A stretch of 64,000 nucleotides of DNA, taken from contig JAHBUY010000002.1 of the NCBI GenBank assembly GCA_019637795.1, forward strand, positions 372,001-436,000, given 5' to 3'. The notes beneath the pieces are model-generated. The model was not told the DNA's origin and did not search any database. It saw only the letters and a list, made by a program, of their open reading frames with translations. The translations under genes were made by a program, and so were the position numbers. The DNA comes from a bacterium (GTDB lineage: Bacteria > Desulfobacterota > Binatia > HRBIN30 > CADEER01). Numbering within the stretch: the stretch's first letter is position 1; each line of letters begins with the position of its first letter. Of the stretch, positions 47,762 to 57,376 are shown one piece after another.

Positions 47762-48391
47762 TCAGTGCTTAATGATGTGCCGCTTCTTGAGGGCGCGACG
47801 CGCGGCGGTTGAGACCTCGGGATCATTCACCAAGTCTCGCAGCGCTCTTTCTGCCTCGTCCGACGATAGTCGGGCAAGCGCATCAATCAAGACCTCTCGA
47901 TTGATGCCGTGCTTCGGATCGCGCGCGAGCAAGATGATGTCGTCCGCCACCTCGTCGGTCGCGGCGACCTCGAGCGCGCACGCAAGCCCTCCTTTCCATG
48001 TTAGCCCGCTGCGGTCATCATCCCTTTGGAAGAGATCGACTAGCGTTCTCCACCCCTGAATTGCTTCCGGAACCGCAAGGGCGCGCGCTATTCCTTCCCT
48101 CACGCGCTCGGGGTAGTTGCGGGTCAAATGATCAAGCAACACGGGGACCGCCCGCGGGTACGGAGCGCTCGAGTTCACCAGATCCCATGCCGACGAGACG
48201 TGAACGCCAACCTTCGCCAAATCCTCAACGAGTGGCGCTTCCGCTCGCTGCCACTCCGCTGCATGACGTTGGCGGTCCTCCTCCTGCGCTCGAAGGGATG
48301 CCTGCACGGAATCGTAACGGCCCTCCGCCTTGAGCTTCGCGTCCCATTCAGCAAGGGTCATGCCCTTCTTTGATGTTCTCTTGTGCCCCAT
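47762..48391 (-). CDS. HEAT-repeat-like protein, presumed immunity protein of the RHS toxin
   Basis: The product has 209 residues, all helical. From residue 70 it has paired helices of HEAT type (AVPVLLDHLTRNYPERVREG, REVLIDALARLSSDEAERAL, LVNDPEVSTAARRALKKRHI). Its ATG overlaps the RHS stop by one base (TAATG), giving tight coupling. A small helical gene just after a polymorphic RHS tip is the normal place for a cognate immunity gene. The binding to the nuclease is inferred, not shown. Confidence 0.68.
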   Translation of the reverse strand: MGHKRTSKKGMTLAEWDAKLKAEGRYDSVQASLRAQEEDRQRHAAEWQRAEAPLVEDLAKVGVHVSSAWDLVNSSAPYPRAVPVLLDHLTRNYPERVREGIARALAVPEAIQGWRTLVDLFQRDDDRSGLTWKGGLACALEVAATDEVADDIILLARDPKHGINREVLIDALARLSSDEAERALRDLVNDPEVSTAARRALKKRHIIKH

Positions 48392-51300
48392 TAGCGTCTC
48401 AGAGGAATTGTATCAATTATATTTACGAGGCCCCTATTTCGCGCCTCCAACAGGTTGCGCGAGAGTATCGTATTAGGGTCCACGTATAAGTCAAAGCGCA
48501 GCTTATTTTCCTGGGCGTACTCCGCGTACTGCCTCAGTTGCTTCGTCCACCCTTGCTTCGCCTTGTTCTTTACTTCGCTGAGTACTGTCTTCGTTAAACC
48601 GTCCGGGACACCCACTCCCGGGATCCTCACCTTGCGCCCGATGCTGCCTACCGCTGCAACTACTGCCTCCTCGCCTTCTCTGCCCAGCCGCGCTGCGCGT
48701 CGTATCGATTGAACGGCCTTGGCGTAGCGGTATTCTGCGCGTAGGCCCTCAGACAGTCCTACCGTCGCTACCGTCAGCACAAGATCGATCTGCAGCGATC
48801 GCAAATCTCCAGGGATGAAACTAAGGGGGATCAGATCTACCGCATATCCGGGATAGTCTCCATTCTCGAAGTTCATGGTTGCTCGGTTCTCAAAATAGCC
48901 ATGAAACTTTCGGAGCGTGGTGTCGATGCTTTGCGCGAAGGTTACCTCTCGGTTTCGACCCGGCTCTCCTATTGGAAACGCCGGGCTAAATGGATAGCTC
49001 GGGCCATCAATTACGCCGCAGAACGTGACCGAGCCCAGGGGGCCACACTGATAATTGTCGATGTCAACGAACCCACTTGGGTCTATCCGATTCACCGGAT
49101 TCCATTGCACGTAGGCGTATGAGTTTCTGCCTTCCACCACAGCGTCAAGACTTACGAAGCGCGCCAACTGAGGATCGTAGAGCCGTCCCGGAAAACGGTA
49201 CAATTGGGCGCGGCTATCCCATGGTTGCCCGGTATACAACACGTCCGTCTTCTCACTTCCTGAGGTCACCGCTGTACCCGCCGGCGTGTACGCTGCCGGT
49301 TTTCCATAGGCACCGTATCGGTAGTATTCGACCGGTGCCCCCTCAGTAACGGGACTCCCATCAGGAGCTTTGCGGGAGGCGGTCAACATGCTTGCGGAAT
49401 TCAGATGGTCCGGGTGCACGAAGTATGCGGAGTAAGTTGTGGCACCGCCGTCACCGGTACACGAGGCCTCAGCGCGAGACGGATGCATCCCCAACCGATC
49501 GAACCCGATGGGCGACGCCACTATGTCAATAGTGACAATTACGCACAAGCTCGCTACCCACCCTCGACGCACTTTGCCGACAAAGGACACGCGCAATGGC
49601 CCTGCGCCCCAGCACATCGCAAAGAGGAATGCGGTCCCAATGGCCGCAAGCCCCGCCATGATGCTTCCTGAGAGGACAACACTGACGGGGGACCCGCTGG
49701 GCCCTATCGCCAACATGCTTCCTGGCGCGGTGCCACCTGAGTTGGCCGCGAGGGTCAAGCCCGCGGGTGCGTTCGTAATGCTCAGGGCGATTCGCCGGTC
49801 CTCGGAATAAAAGTGCCGCGTGAGCGTACCACCCCGGACCTCGAACAACCCGTCGTAGTAGAGCGTTACATCTGTGTCGTTGACGGCTTTGGCTACGATT
49901 TGTCCCTCGTGGTCGTACGCGTACTCTACAACGGTGCCATCGGACATGGTAACTCTTTCCACGCGGCCCGCTGCATCGTAGTCGATTTGCGTTTTTCCGA
50001 GATCACCGGTCACGGTAGCCGGTCGTGATTTCAGGCCTCCGTTTGCCTGATAGGTAGGTGCGACACCGGGCGGGGTGACGGATGAGATTTGGTGCGGCTT
50101 CGTACTACTTGCGGGCATCGACTGGCTTGCCCCGGGAGCGGGGAACCCTAGATTCCCGGCTGTCATATTGTCCAGGTAGTCATACGTGAAGGAGGCGGTT
50201 ACACCTGAGGTACCCTTTTTCGCGGTACTCAGTCGCCCCTCACCCCAGTATGTGTACGTCCAGTCGTTGTCGCGGGCGCTTTCGGCCGTATAAGTCGTCG
50301 TTTGGTCGGTTATCTTGAGCAGGTTCCCCGCGCGGTCATACGGGCCATACTGGAAATCCTGCAGCGCGGGGGCCGTACCATTGGTAACAAGTATCTGATT
50401 CAGTCGCAGGTTTGCGGATGTATCGGAATACACCCATTTGTCCTGCACAGATCCGTCGCCGAACTGCTGGCGCAGGATTCTGCCGAATCGATCGTATACC
50501 GCGTTTTGTAGGTAAATGTTGCCGACGGTGTAGGCTGAGCGCAGACGCCCTACGGAATTGTAGAACAGGAACAGGTCTTCATCGACGGAGTCTGTGGGAT
50601 AATTCACCTTCGTTAGGCGATCGTTTACATCATACGTATACGTCCAGGTAAACGAGCGCGCCGTACCGCCTCCGGGCGCCAGACTCTTTCGCAGTCTGAC
50701 CTCCCGACCCCGCTTGTCGTATTCGAGAACGGTTGTGGTGGCAGCGGTGACAGGCGTTGGACTTAGAATCACGGTTTTCGGGCCGAGAGCCTCCCACAAC
50801 CTCCCTTTTCCATTCGTCGCTCCATCATATAGATACTGCGCGCGGTTGGGAGTTTGGGCGCACGGGTTCTGAGAGAAGGTGTCCGTCGAGACGGCACTTT
50901 CGCCAACCGGCCGGTTCAACTGGTCGAAACAGACCTCTACGTGTTGACTCGTCCGAGGATCGTCTTGGGATATGAGATTCCCAGCATCGTCGTAGACGTA
51001 GCGCCAGAGTCCCGAGTCGTTCTCGCTCATCGTGAGTCGACGGCCAAGAGAATCATATGTGTACGTGATCTGGGATTGTCCCGTATTCCCTGCACTGTCT
51101 TTCGTTGTGTCACTGGTCAGATGGCCGAGTACGTCGTAGGCCTTCGTGACTTTTCGAATCAGAGTCGAGGCGCCGCGATAGACACTACTCTCCACAACGC
51201 GGCCGAAGGGATCGTACAATTGAATGGTCTTCTTCCCGGGACAGCTGGCATTCGGCGCGAGTGGATCAGCTGCGCAAGCGACATAATTGCCGTCATGCGT

Positions 51301-54300
51301 CTCCACACCTCCCCCGGTGTCGTAGAGGGTCTCGGCCGAATTGCCGTCGGGTGTGATAGTCGTTCTCACCCTATCCGCGCTGTCATAGCTGAATTGAACG
51401 GCAGCCTGCGTATCCGCCACAGAATCGAATGCCGTGAGGGCAGTCATGCTCATGAATGGGACAGCTTGGCGCCGAATCCGCCCCGCAGCATCGAAGAGGA
51501 CCGCTCCCGTCGTGGTCACCTCCGCGGTCCCATCCACCTCGTTTTCCAATTTCGTCTCTAGGTGCCGGCCGAGTCCATCGAAGAATTCTACTTCGGTGCT
51601 GTAGCCGGTTGCGTTGCCAGGCTCGCGCTGCTGAGTTTTCACATATCCGGGGGTTGCCCCAGCGCCGGAGACGTAGGTGAGCTTGGTCGATTCGCGCTGC
51701 GGCCCATCCGGGACGGCGCCATCGACAGGGTCGAGGGGCTCCGTTACCGACTTGAGCCGCCCGAATCCGTCGTATGCATAGGTGGTAGTGCCCCCGTTGG
51801 GGTCCGTTATCGAGAGTTCGCCGCCATGGACGATATCGTAGGTTCGAGACGTAACGTGATCGAAAGCGTTCGTGACGGTGCACGGGTACAGTCCGCTATT
51901 GCACGTGTACCGAACCTTAGTGCTAACGCTTTGACCATTGCCCCAGCCCGTCTGGATCAGAGTGGGCAGTCCGGTAGTCGCCGCCGCGTCCAGACCGGTC
52001 TCGTATGCGAGGTGCATCGAGGTCACTGTACGGGCGCCGCCACCTCTCTGAGCGTCGTTGTCCAGCCAGTCCAGAACATCTGTGACGTTTCCGCTAGGGT
52101 CATAGACATACTCGCGCCTCGCACGTTGAACCAAGCTGCCGCTCACCGATTCCTTCACGGTAACCGTCAGCGGCCGGTCGAGAATCGCCTTCGCTATGTC
52201 GGTAGTGTACGTCACGACTGTCGTCGAGAGAGTGCTAGTATCGACCGTTCCTCTCGACACCGAGCCGGTGACAGTTACCGACGTTACGTTGTTGTACTGA
52301 TCGTAGGCGTCGAACGTTCGGACTTGACGCGAGTACGCCGACGGCGTCGAGCCGTACACCGTCCGAGTACTCGTTTGGGGGCGAATCCGCTGCCGAACGC
52401 CGCCCGTTGTAGCTACCGTAACGCTCGTCCACTTTGTGGAATTGTCGAGCAGCAGTTTGGACGTCGAGTCGCGAGTCTCCTGGGAAAGGAGCTTGAACGG
52501 GGCTAGCGATAAAGGGCCGGTTTCATTCGGGAGAAGAGGCTGGTCAAACGACCGGGCAGTCTTCCGCCCATCGCCAACGCGGGTTTCTGTTGACGCGCGG
52601 AAGCCACGGAACTCCCGCGTTGCAGCTTCGAAGAAGGGACCCGTGAAAGTATAGTTCGTCGTAAGAACGTGGCCGTTACCTGTTAGTCCAGAGCGCGCCG
52701 TTAGAGCGTTTACCGTCCATACCGGGAATGGAAGAGCGGCACCGGACTCGGCGGCAGCTACATAAGTAGCTTCCCAAGAGCTGCCAACACCCGTGTCGAT
52801 TCGCTTGAGCAGGTTTGCACGCGGCGGTTTACCGGGCTGCACCTGAAAGAAGACCGATGTCGTCCCGACGACCGTTACGCGGTCTATGATTCCGTCACCA
52901 TCTAGGTCGAGGAGCGTTGACCTGACCTTGCCATCGTAAGCTCCCGTTGGGGGCGCCTTATCGATTAGCGCCCGATTGCTCCCGATATTCGACCATGTCG
53001 GCCGCGAGCTAGAGTTGCCGGTAAAATGATCTCCTGTGTTGATTCCCACCTCCCAATCCTGATTGTTGTCTATGAAGTTAACGTAATCGGGAAGCGAATC
53101 CCCATTGACGTCCTCAAGTAGGCTCACAGTCCCGCTGTTGGTGAAGCGCGTATAGTCGAGGTATGGAATGTCAGAACGGCGTTCCGTGCCTTGCCACCCC
53201 GCGGGGTCCACGTCGGTAAAACCCGCGCCGGTGTTGTATGCTACCTGCCACGGAAGGAGCGATTGCGAGTTCGTATAGGACCACGTCCGCCCTGAGGCAC
53301 AGTTTGGAAATCCACAACACTGGGTCGTGCACGGTATACAGAATTGAGTGGGCTCACCGCTCGAGACCAAATCGGGCAGCCCATCGCCGTTGATGTCTAC
53401 AATGGTCTTCAGCAGATGGTACCCATAGATCTGGCTTAAGAAGCAGTTGTCGTTGAAATCGGCTCCGCCCTGGTTGCTCTGGCCGTCGCCGACGGAAGCA
53501 GCGAGCGGGCCCCAGCGCAGCGTGTCCCAAATGTCGTTAGGACCGCTAGCCATCTTGTTCAACGGATCGTCGAACCACTCGGAGGGGATGTTTGGAACAT
53601 ACCAGGATGTGGCGGCGGCGAAGCCCAGCCCGACAAGTGTCCCACCCGACCCCGTGGTCCCCAGATTCCTGCGGAAGTCGCAATAGGGTTGCGCTGCGGT
53701 CCAGGCGCCGCAGTGGATTAGGTCAGGAAGGCCATCGCCATTCAGGTCAATAAGCTGTGCCTGCTGACTGGCTGCAGCCGTCCTTTGAATCGGGTTGGGG
53801 AATTTTCCCAAGAGAGCAGTCGGGACTCCCGGCCAGGACAGTGCGGTTGGTGAGATCTGGCCCGCGATGTTGGGGTACACAGACCAGGAACATGTCTGGT
53901 TTGTGGCGCTCGTCGTGCACGCCGTCGTTCCGGAACCCTGGGTTACAAGGTCTGGTAACCCATCGCCAGTGATGTCCAGGAAACGTTCGAATCCTGTCGA
54001 GCTCCCGTCATAGGAAAGTCTATGGGTGAGACTCGTCCACACTGCACCATTATTCTGACGCTGAAAAGTATATCCGCCTTTGTTGAGATAGAGGACGAGA
54101 CCGGCCGCCTCATTTCCGCTGTAGCCGTCAAGGAAATCTGGCAGATGGTCGCCGTTTACGTCGAGAAACCCGGACTTTATCCTCGATGGGTTGGCTTCGA
54201 ACTGCTGTAGGACAGATCGAGCTTTGACGGTGGGCATAAAATCAAACACTGCATTTGCCGCTCCGTTCAGGCCATTCGGCTTTGTTTCGTAGGTAAACGT

Positions 54301-55374
54301 CGTGTCCGGAGGAGATGTTTCTCCAGGTACATCGAGTCCGACGGAATACAGTTGCGAGACGCCCGTGTCCGGGTCTTGTTGATACGCGAGGCGGTATTTG
54401 CGGTTCGGATTGGTACTCGAGAAGGATCCGGTATCCGCCCACACCTTGATGCTGTCCGCTCGCATAGTAGCGCGCGCCGCGAAGCCGCCTTTGTAGCTCG
54501 CGGGGGCGTCCTGACGGCCGCTCTGGTACGTCACCTTTACATGGAATATGTCGGAATACCCCGCGGCTCTGTTTCCGCCGTAGTCGATTTGATCCAGATA
54601 GGCGAACGGATTGGCGCCGGACACCAGATCTGGCGACGTGTACTGGACGACGATCCGATTGGCGTTTGGGTCGTCTATTCGGGTGAGGAACCAACCGAAT
54701 GTGCCGCCATTCGAGTTGACGTTCCAGCCAGTGCGCGCCCCCGTCGCGCCAAAGGTATACTGGATGCCGCTCTTGTCTTTGACCCGCCATTGATTCGCGG
54801 CTCGGTCAAACTGTGCAGAGACCCAGATCTCCTCGACCTGGGATCCCCAACTGTTGCAAAGGGAAGGTTGCTGCCCGTCCAGGCAACGGTCGAGCAATAT
54901 CGTTCCGCGCGGGAAGGTGAGAACGAAGCCATAGGCATCATCGTATGACGTCCCGCTGATGGGGACGCCCTTTCGCGTGTCGCGCTGAACCGCACCGAGC
55001 GAAAGGTCCCAACCTACGCCAAAGGGCCCGTTGGTCGCGCTGCTGGAATAGCGGAGGATGACCTCCGGTGTGGCATTCTTCCGGCCCGGGGGTACGATGA
55101 TTGGAACGCTCGTCGTAGAACTTCCAAAGAGCGGATCGACCGTTAATGGCGTCGAGAGGCCAAATCCAGGATTGGCCGTTCCGCCGGCCGCATCCGGAAG
55201 CTGCCGATTTGCTGTTCCCAAGGCGAAGCCGTGCTCCGTGGAATTATCGGCGTCGACATCAAGCGCCTGGCCGATCGCTCGGTCTGGATGAAAGAATGAT
55301 ATCGTTGCGAGGAGAAGCAACAGCTGTGCAGGCCAATACGGTTGGCGATAGTGTAGAGTCACTCGCTCCTCCAT
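48391..55374 (-). CDS. SpvB-FG-GAP-TcdB-RHS polymorphic toxin with restriction-nuclease-like tip
   Basis: The product has 2,327 residues (a GTG at 55362 with GGAGGAG is an alternative start). A signal peptide (PAQLLLLLATISFFHPDRAIG) is followed by an SpvB domain (GGTANPGFGLSTPLTVDPL, about 60-300), six FG-GAP-type loops (FLDVNGDHLPDF, FLDITGDGLPDL, LIDLNGDGLPDL, IVDINGDGLPDL, LEDVNGDSLPDY, LLDLDGDGIIDR), a TcdB-middle-like part, many YD repeats, a two-helix membrane insert (about 1,880-1,970), and the RHS core end GRLYDPQLARFVSLDAV...NRIDPSG. The last 226 residues are the toxin: GREGEEAVVAAVG, GVPDGLTKTVLSEVKNKAKQ, a PD-(D/E)xK (Tox-REase-7-like) nuclease. The fusion recalls Tc-toxin B plus C. 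Confidence 0.9.
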   Translation of the reverse strand: MEERVTLHYRQPYWPAQLLLLLATISFFHPDRAIGQALDVDADNSTEHGFALGTANRQLPDAAGGTANPGFGLSTPLTVDPLFGSSTTSVPIIVPPGRKNATPEVILRYSSSATNGPFGVGWDLSLGAVQRDTRKGVPISGTSYDDAYGFVLTFPRGTILLDRCLDGQQPSLCNSWGSQVEEIWVSAQFDRAANQWRVKDKSGIQYTFGATGARTGWNVNSNGGTFGWFLTRIDDPNANRIVVQYTSPDLVSGANPFAYLDQIDYGGNRAAGYSDIFHVKVTYQSGRQDAPASYKGGFAARATMRADSIKVWADTGSFSSTNPNRKYRLAYQQDPDTGVSQLYSVGLDVPGETSPPDTTFTYETKPNGLNGAANAVFDFMPTVKARSVLQQFEANPSRIKSGFLDVNGDHLPDFLDGYSGNEAAGLVLYLNKGGYTFQRQNNGAVWTSLTHRLSYDGSSTGFERFLDITGDGLPDLVTQGSGTTACTTSATNQTCSWSVYPNIAGQISPTALSWPGVPTALLGKFPNPIQRTAAASQQAQLIDLNGDGLPDLIHCGAWTAAQPYCDFRRNLGTTGSGGTLVGLGFAAATSWYVPNIPSEWFDDPLNKMASGPNDIWDTLRWGPLAASVGDGQSNQGGADFNDNCFLSQIYGYHLLKTIVDINGDGLPDLVSSGEPTQFCIPCTTQCCGFPNCASGRTWSYTNSQSLLPWQVAYNTGAGFTDVDPAGWQGTERRSDIPYLDYTRFTNSGTVSLLEDVNGDSLPDYVNFIDNNQDWEVGINTGDHFTGNSSSRPTWSNIGSNRALIDKAPPTGAYDGKVRSTLLDLDGDGIIDRVTVVGTTSVFFQVQPGKPPRANLLKRIDTGVGSSWEATYVAAAESGAALPFPVWTVNALTARSGLTGNGHVLTTNYTFTGPFFEAATREFRGFRASTETRVGDGRKTARSFDQPLLPNETGPLSLAPFKLLSQETRDSTSKLLLDNSTKWTSVTVATTGGVRQRIRPQTSTRTVYGSTPSAYSRQVRTFDAYDQYNNVTSVTVTGSVSRGTVDTSTLSTTVVTYTTDIAKAILDRPLTVTVKESVSGSLVQRARREYVYDPSGNVTDVLDWLDNDAQRGGGARTVTSMHLAYETGLDAAATTGLPTLIQTGWGNGQSVSTKVRYTCNSGLYPCTVTNAFDHVTSRTYDIVHGGELSITDPNGGTTTYAYDGFGRLKSVTEPLDPVDGAVPDGPQRESTKLTYVSGAGATPGYVKTQQREPGNATGYSTEVEFFDGLGRHLETKLENEVDGTAEVTTTGAVLFDAAGRIRRQAVPFMSMTALTAFDSVADTQAAVQFSYDSADRVRTTITPDGNSAETLYDTGGGVETHDGNYVACAADPLAPNASCPGKKTIQLYDPFGRVVESSVYRGASTLIRKVTKAYDVLGHLTSDTTKDSAGNTGQSQITYTYDSLGRRLTMSENDSGLWRYVYDDAGNLISQDDPRTSQHVEVCFDQLNRPVGESAVSTDTFSQNPCAQTPNRAQYLYDGATNGKGRLWEALGPKTVILSPTPVTAATTTVLEYDKRGREVRLRKSLAPGGGTARSFTWTYTYDVNDRLTKVNYPTDSVDEDLFLFYNSVGRLRSAYTVGNIYLQNAVYDRFGRILRQQFGDGSVQDKWVYSDTSANLRLNQILVTNGTAPALQDFQYGPYDRAGNLLKITDQTTTYTAESARDNDWTYTYWGEGRLSTAKKGTSGVTASFTYDYLDNMTAGNLGFPAPGASQSMPASSTKPHQISSVTPPGVAPTYQANGGLKSRPATVTGDLGKTQIDYDAAGRVERVTMSDGTVVEYAYDHEGQIVAKAVNDTDVTLYYDGLFEVRGGTLTRHFYSEDRRIALSITNAPAGLTLAANSGGTAPGSMLAIGPSGSPVSVVLSGSIMAGLAAIGTAFLFAMCWGAGPLRVSFVGKVRRGWVASLCVIVTIDIVASPIGFDRLGMHPSRAEASCTGDGGATTYSAYFVHPDHLNSASMLTASRKAPDGSPVTEGAPVEYYRYGAYGKPAAYTPAGTAVTSGSEKTDVLYTGQPWDSRAQLYRFPGRLYDPQLARFVSLDAVVEGRNSYAYVQWNPVNRIDPSGFVDIDNYQCGPLGSVTFCGVIDGPSYPFSPAFPIGEPGRNREVTFAQSIDTTLRKFHGYFENRATMNFENGDYPGYAVDLIPLSFIPGDLRSLQIDLVLTVATVGLSEGLRAEYRYAKAVQSIRRAARLGREGEEAVVAAVGSIGRKVRIPGVGVPDGLTKTVLSEVKNKAKQGWTKQLRQYAEYAQENKLRFDLYVDPNTILSRNLLEARNRGLVNIIDTIPLRR

Positions 55375-55758
55375 CTATGATGCAATACGCGTGGTTCGAA
55401 AGCGGCGCGCCACCTCAGGAGGTGCGCAGCCTCGGCGATGCGGGTATCCTCGGGTGTAGAGGATGACGTACTGAACTCGTAGATGCTCGGTCAAGTCACG
55501 ATTCGTGAGTTTCTTGGGTGCATCGCAGCCATTCGGAACAGTGAAAAGAAATGTTTGCGATTTCTGCAGGCGCGCCAAGGCACGCGCGGATCGGCCTCGA
55601 CTGTGCGAATGTGTCTTGGCGGGGCGTGGTCGAGCGGGGGCGCCCGATTTATGCAATGGCGGGCGTAGACCCACATTGACACGCCTCTCAGGCCCTACGA
55701 GCGGCCTGGGTTTAAGCCGGTAGGGTCTGCCCGGAAGCGAACTACCTGGAAATATAGG
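55375..55758. other. Leader region between the sulfatase and RHS genes
   Basis: These 384 bases lie between two leftward genes. A short palindrome CACCTC-AG-GAGGTG (55411-55424) sits about 37 bases upstream of the RHS start. Nested mirrored segments CAGGCC (55689-55694)/GGCCTG (55703-55708) and CCCTAC (55693-55698)/GTAGGG (55720-55725) could fold after the sulfatase gene. No clear promoter or gene. Confidence 0.45.
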
Positions 55759-57138
55759 TCAGTGTGCCCTGTCCTCGAATGGCGCTGCGGTTCGCCACCG
55801 CGCTATGTGGTCGAAAACAACTCGATGCGGAGGCGAGTCGCCATGGGAAGACAGATCTTGAAGCGCGTAGTTTATCGGATGAAGTTCCGCCGCGTCCGAT
55901 GAGACATCGTACTGCTCCATAGCGCTTTGCCTTATGATGATTTTTACGTCGCGGCTGACCCCCGCCGTTAGGTTGCAGCGGTAGATCGGCCGAGCGTCCG
56001 GAATGTGCGGATAGTAGAAGTGCTCCGCGAGAGCCACAGGGCGCTCGTCCCGATATCCGGGGTCCAAGATCGTGTGCGCGACTGACGAATCGAAGGCGGC
56101 CGCTTTCATAAGGCTAAACAGGTCACGCGTGCTTACAACATCATCGATCGCCGCCGCCGGCTGTCCAGGATGGTGAACCCACAAGGGAACATGCAAATGG
56201 GTGTCGTAGACGGACGCGTCGTGGAGGTAGAGGCCGTGCTCGCCAAACGCCTCACCGTGATCGCTAGTGATGATCAGGAGGGTGTTTTCCAAAAGGCCGG
56301 CATCTCTGGCCTGCTTGTAGAATCGCTCGAGCTTTGTATCCATGAGCTCGATCGCCCGATGATATCGGGCCAGAAGCATTGCGCCACCCGCCGGAGGGAT
56401 CCGAAATCCTTCGCGCAGATATTCGTGTGCGCCAAGTTTCGACATTATCCGTGGTAGCGTCAAATTTTCCCGGACACCATCGATCGAAAGTGAGGGCCGG
56501 AGGATCGAGTCGGGGCGCGGCGGATAGGGCGCATGAACGTCATATAGATTGGAGAAGATGAAGAATTTCCGATTAGCCGCGTGCAGTGACGATGCCTGCC
56601 GCAATACATACTCCAGCGAGTGCGCGTCGGCCGGAAGCATCGCGCGAGCAAACGTCGTCAGGAACCGACGGCTCTGCTGGTGTTTTGGATGGAAAAAGCC
56701 GGTCTCGCGCACGTGGCGGCGAAAGCGCGGCTTCGCGAGCGCGAGGAACAGTGCAAAAGGATTCAATCGGCCCGTATCAGACAAGATCTGCGTGTTCCGC
56801 CGGAAACCGCGTGTGATCCCTGGAATCGTACCATCGAATATAAAGTTTCGGGTGACGATCTCAGTATGCCATCCGGCTGCCGACAGGATCTCAGCGATCG
56901 TGGGAGCGGGCGACCGATACGCCATCGTCTGGAAATGCGCGCCGTGCTCAGAAGGCAGCAACCCGGTGAAAATGCTGGTATGTGTTGGCAACGTCCAACA
57001 TTCGGTCGCATAGGCGCGTCTGAAGTGAACGGTCTGAGTCCCGAGCCAATCCAGAAATGGTGTTTTAGGCCGCTCTTGCGCCTCCGGAGCGAGAGATTGA
57101 GCACGCAAAGAGTCAACGACAAGGAGCAAGATGTTCAT
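55759..57138 (-). CDS. Sulfatase/alkaline-phosphatase-superfamily hydrolase with altered nucleophile motif
   Basis: The product has 459 residues from the ATG at 57138; a longer frame upstream is Arg-rich and not family-like. MNILLLVVDSLRAQSL carries the first metal Asp pair, and LIITSDHGEAFGEHGLYLH the second. The usual C/S-x-P-x-R site that is changed to formylglycine reads CWTLPTHTSIFTGLLPSEHG: Thr-Leu-Pro-Thr-His. This is the Thr-nucleophile pattern of LtaS/EptA-like phosphotransferases. It may move or hydrolyse phosphoryl groups rather than sulfate. No membrane segments, so soluble. It is upstream of the RHS gene. Confidence 0.83.
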   Translation of the reverse strand: MNILLLVVDSLRAQSLAPEAQERPKTPFLDWLGTQTVHFRRAYATECWTLPTHTSIFTGLLPSEHGAHFQTMAYRSPAPTIAEILSAAGWHTEIVTRNFIFDGTIPGITRGFRRNTQILSDTGRLNPFALFLALAKPRFRRHVRETGFFHPKHQQSRRFLTTFARAMLPADAHSLEYVLRQASSLHAANRKFFIFSNLYDVHAPYPPRPDSILRPSLSIDGVRENLTLPRIMSKLGAHEYLREGFRIPPAGGAMLLARYHRAIELMDTKLERFYKQARDAGLLENTLLIITSDHGEAFGEHGLYLHDASVYDTHLHVPLWVHHPGQPAAAIDDVVSTRDLFSLMKAAAFDSSVAHTILDPGYRDERPVALAEHFYYPHIPDARPIYRCNLTAGVSRDVKIIIRQSAMEQYDVSSDAAELHPINYALQDLSSHGDSPPHRVVFDHIARWRTAAPFEDRAH

Positions 57139-57376
57139 TCGTTTCGACGCGGCGATGGTGAGACGGATCGAGGCGACACGGCTCCTCCATTGTATGCCCA
57201 ACCACCGCGCAGCGCCTCGCGCTATCTTGATCGATCGGACACGATGTCGATACGAACCCCTTGCCGTGGTTGTCGAGAGGAAGCGCGTTGCAGCGCGGCG
57301 CCTGGATCGCGGACCACGGCGTCCTCTGCCAAAACCATAGCCTTTGCCCGCCAAGGCCGAATGCGTCTTCGCCTCG

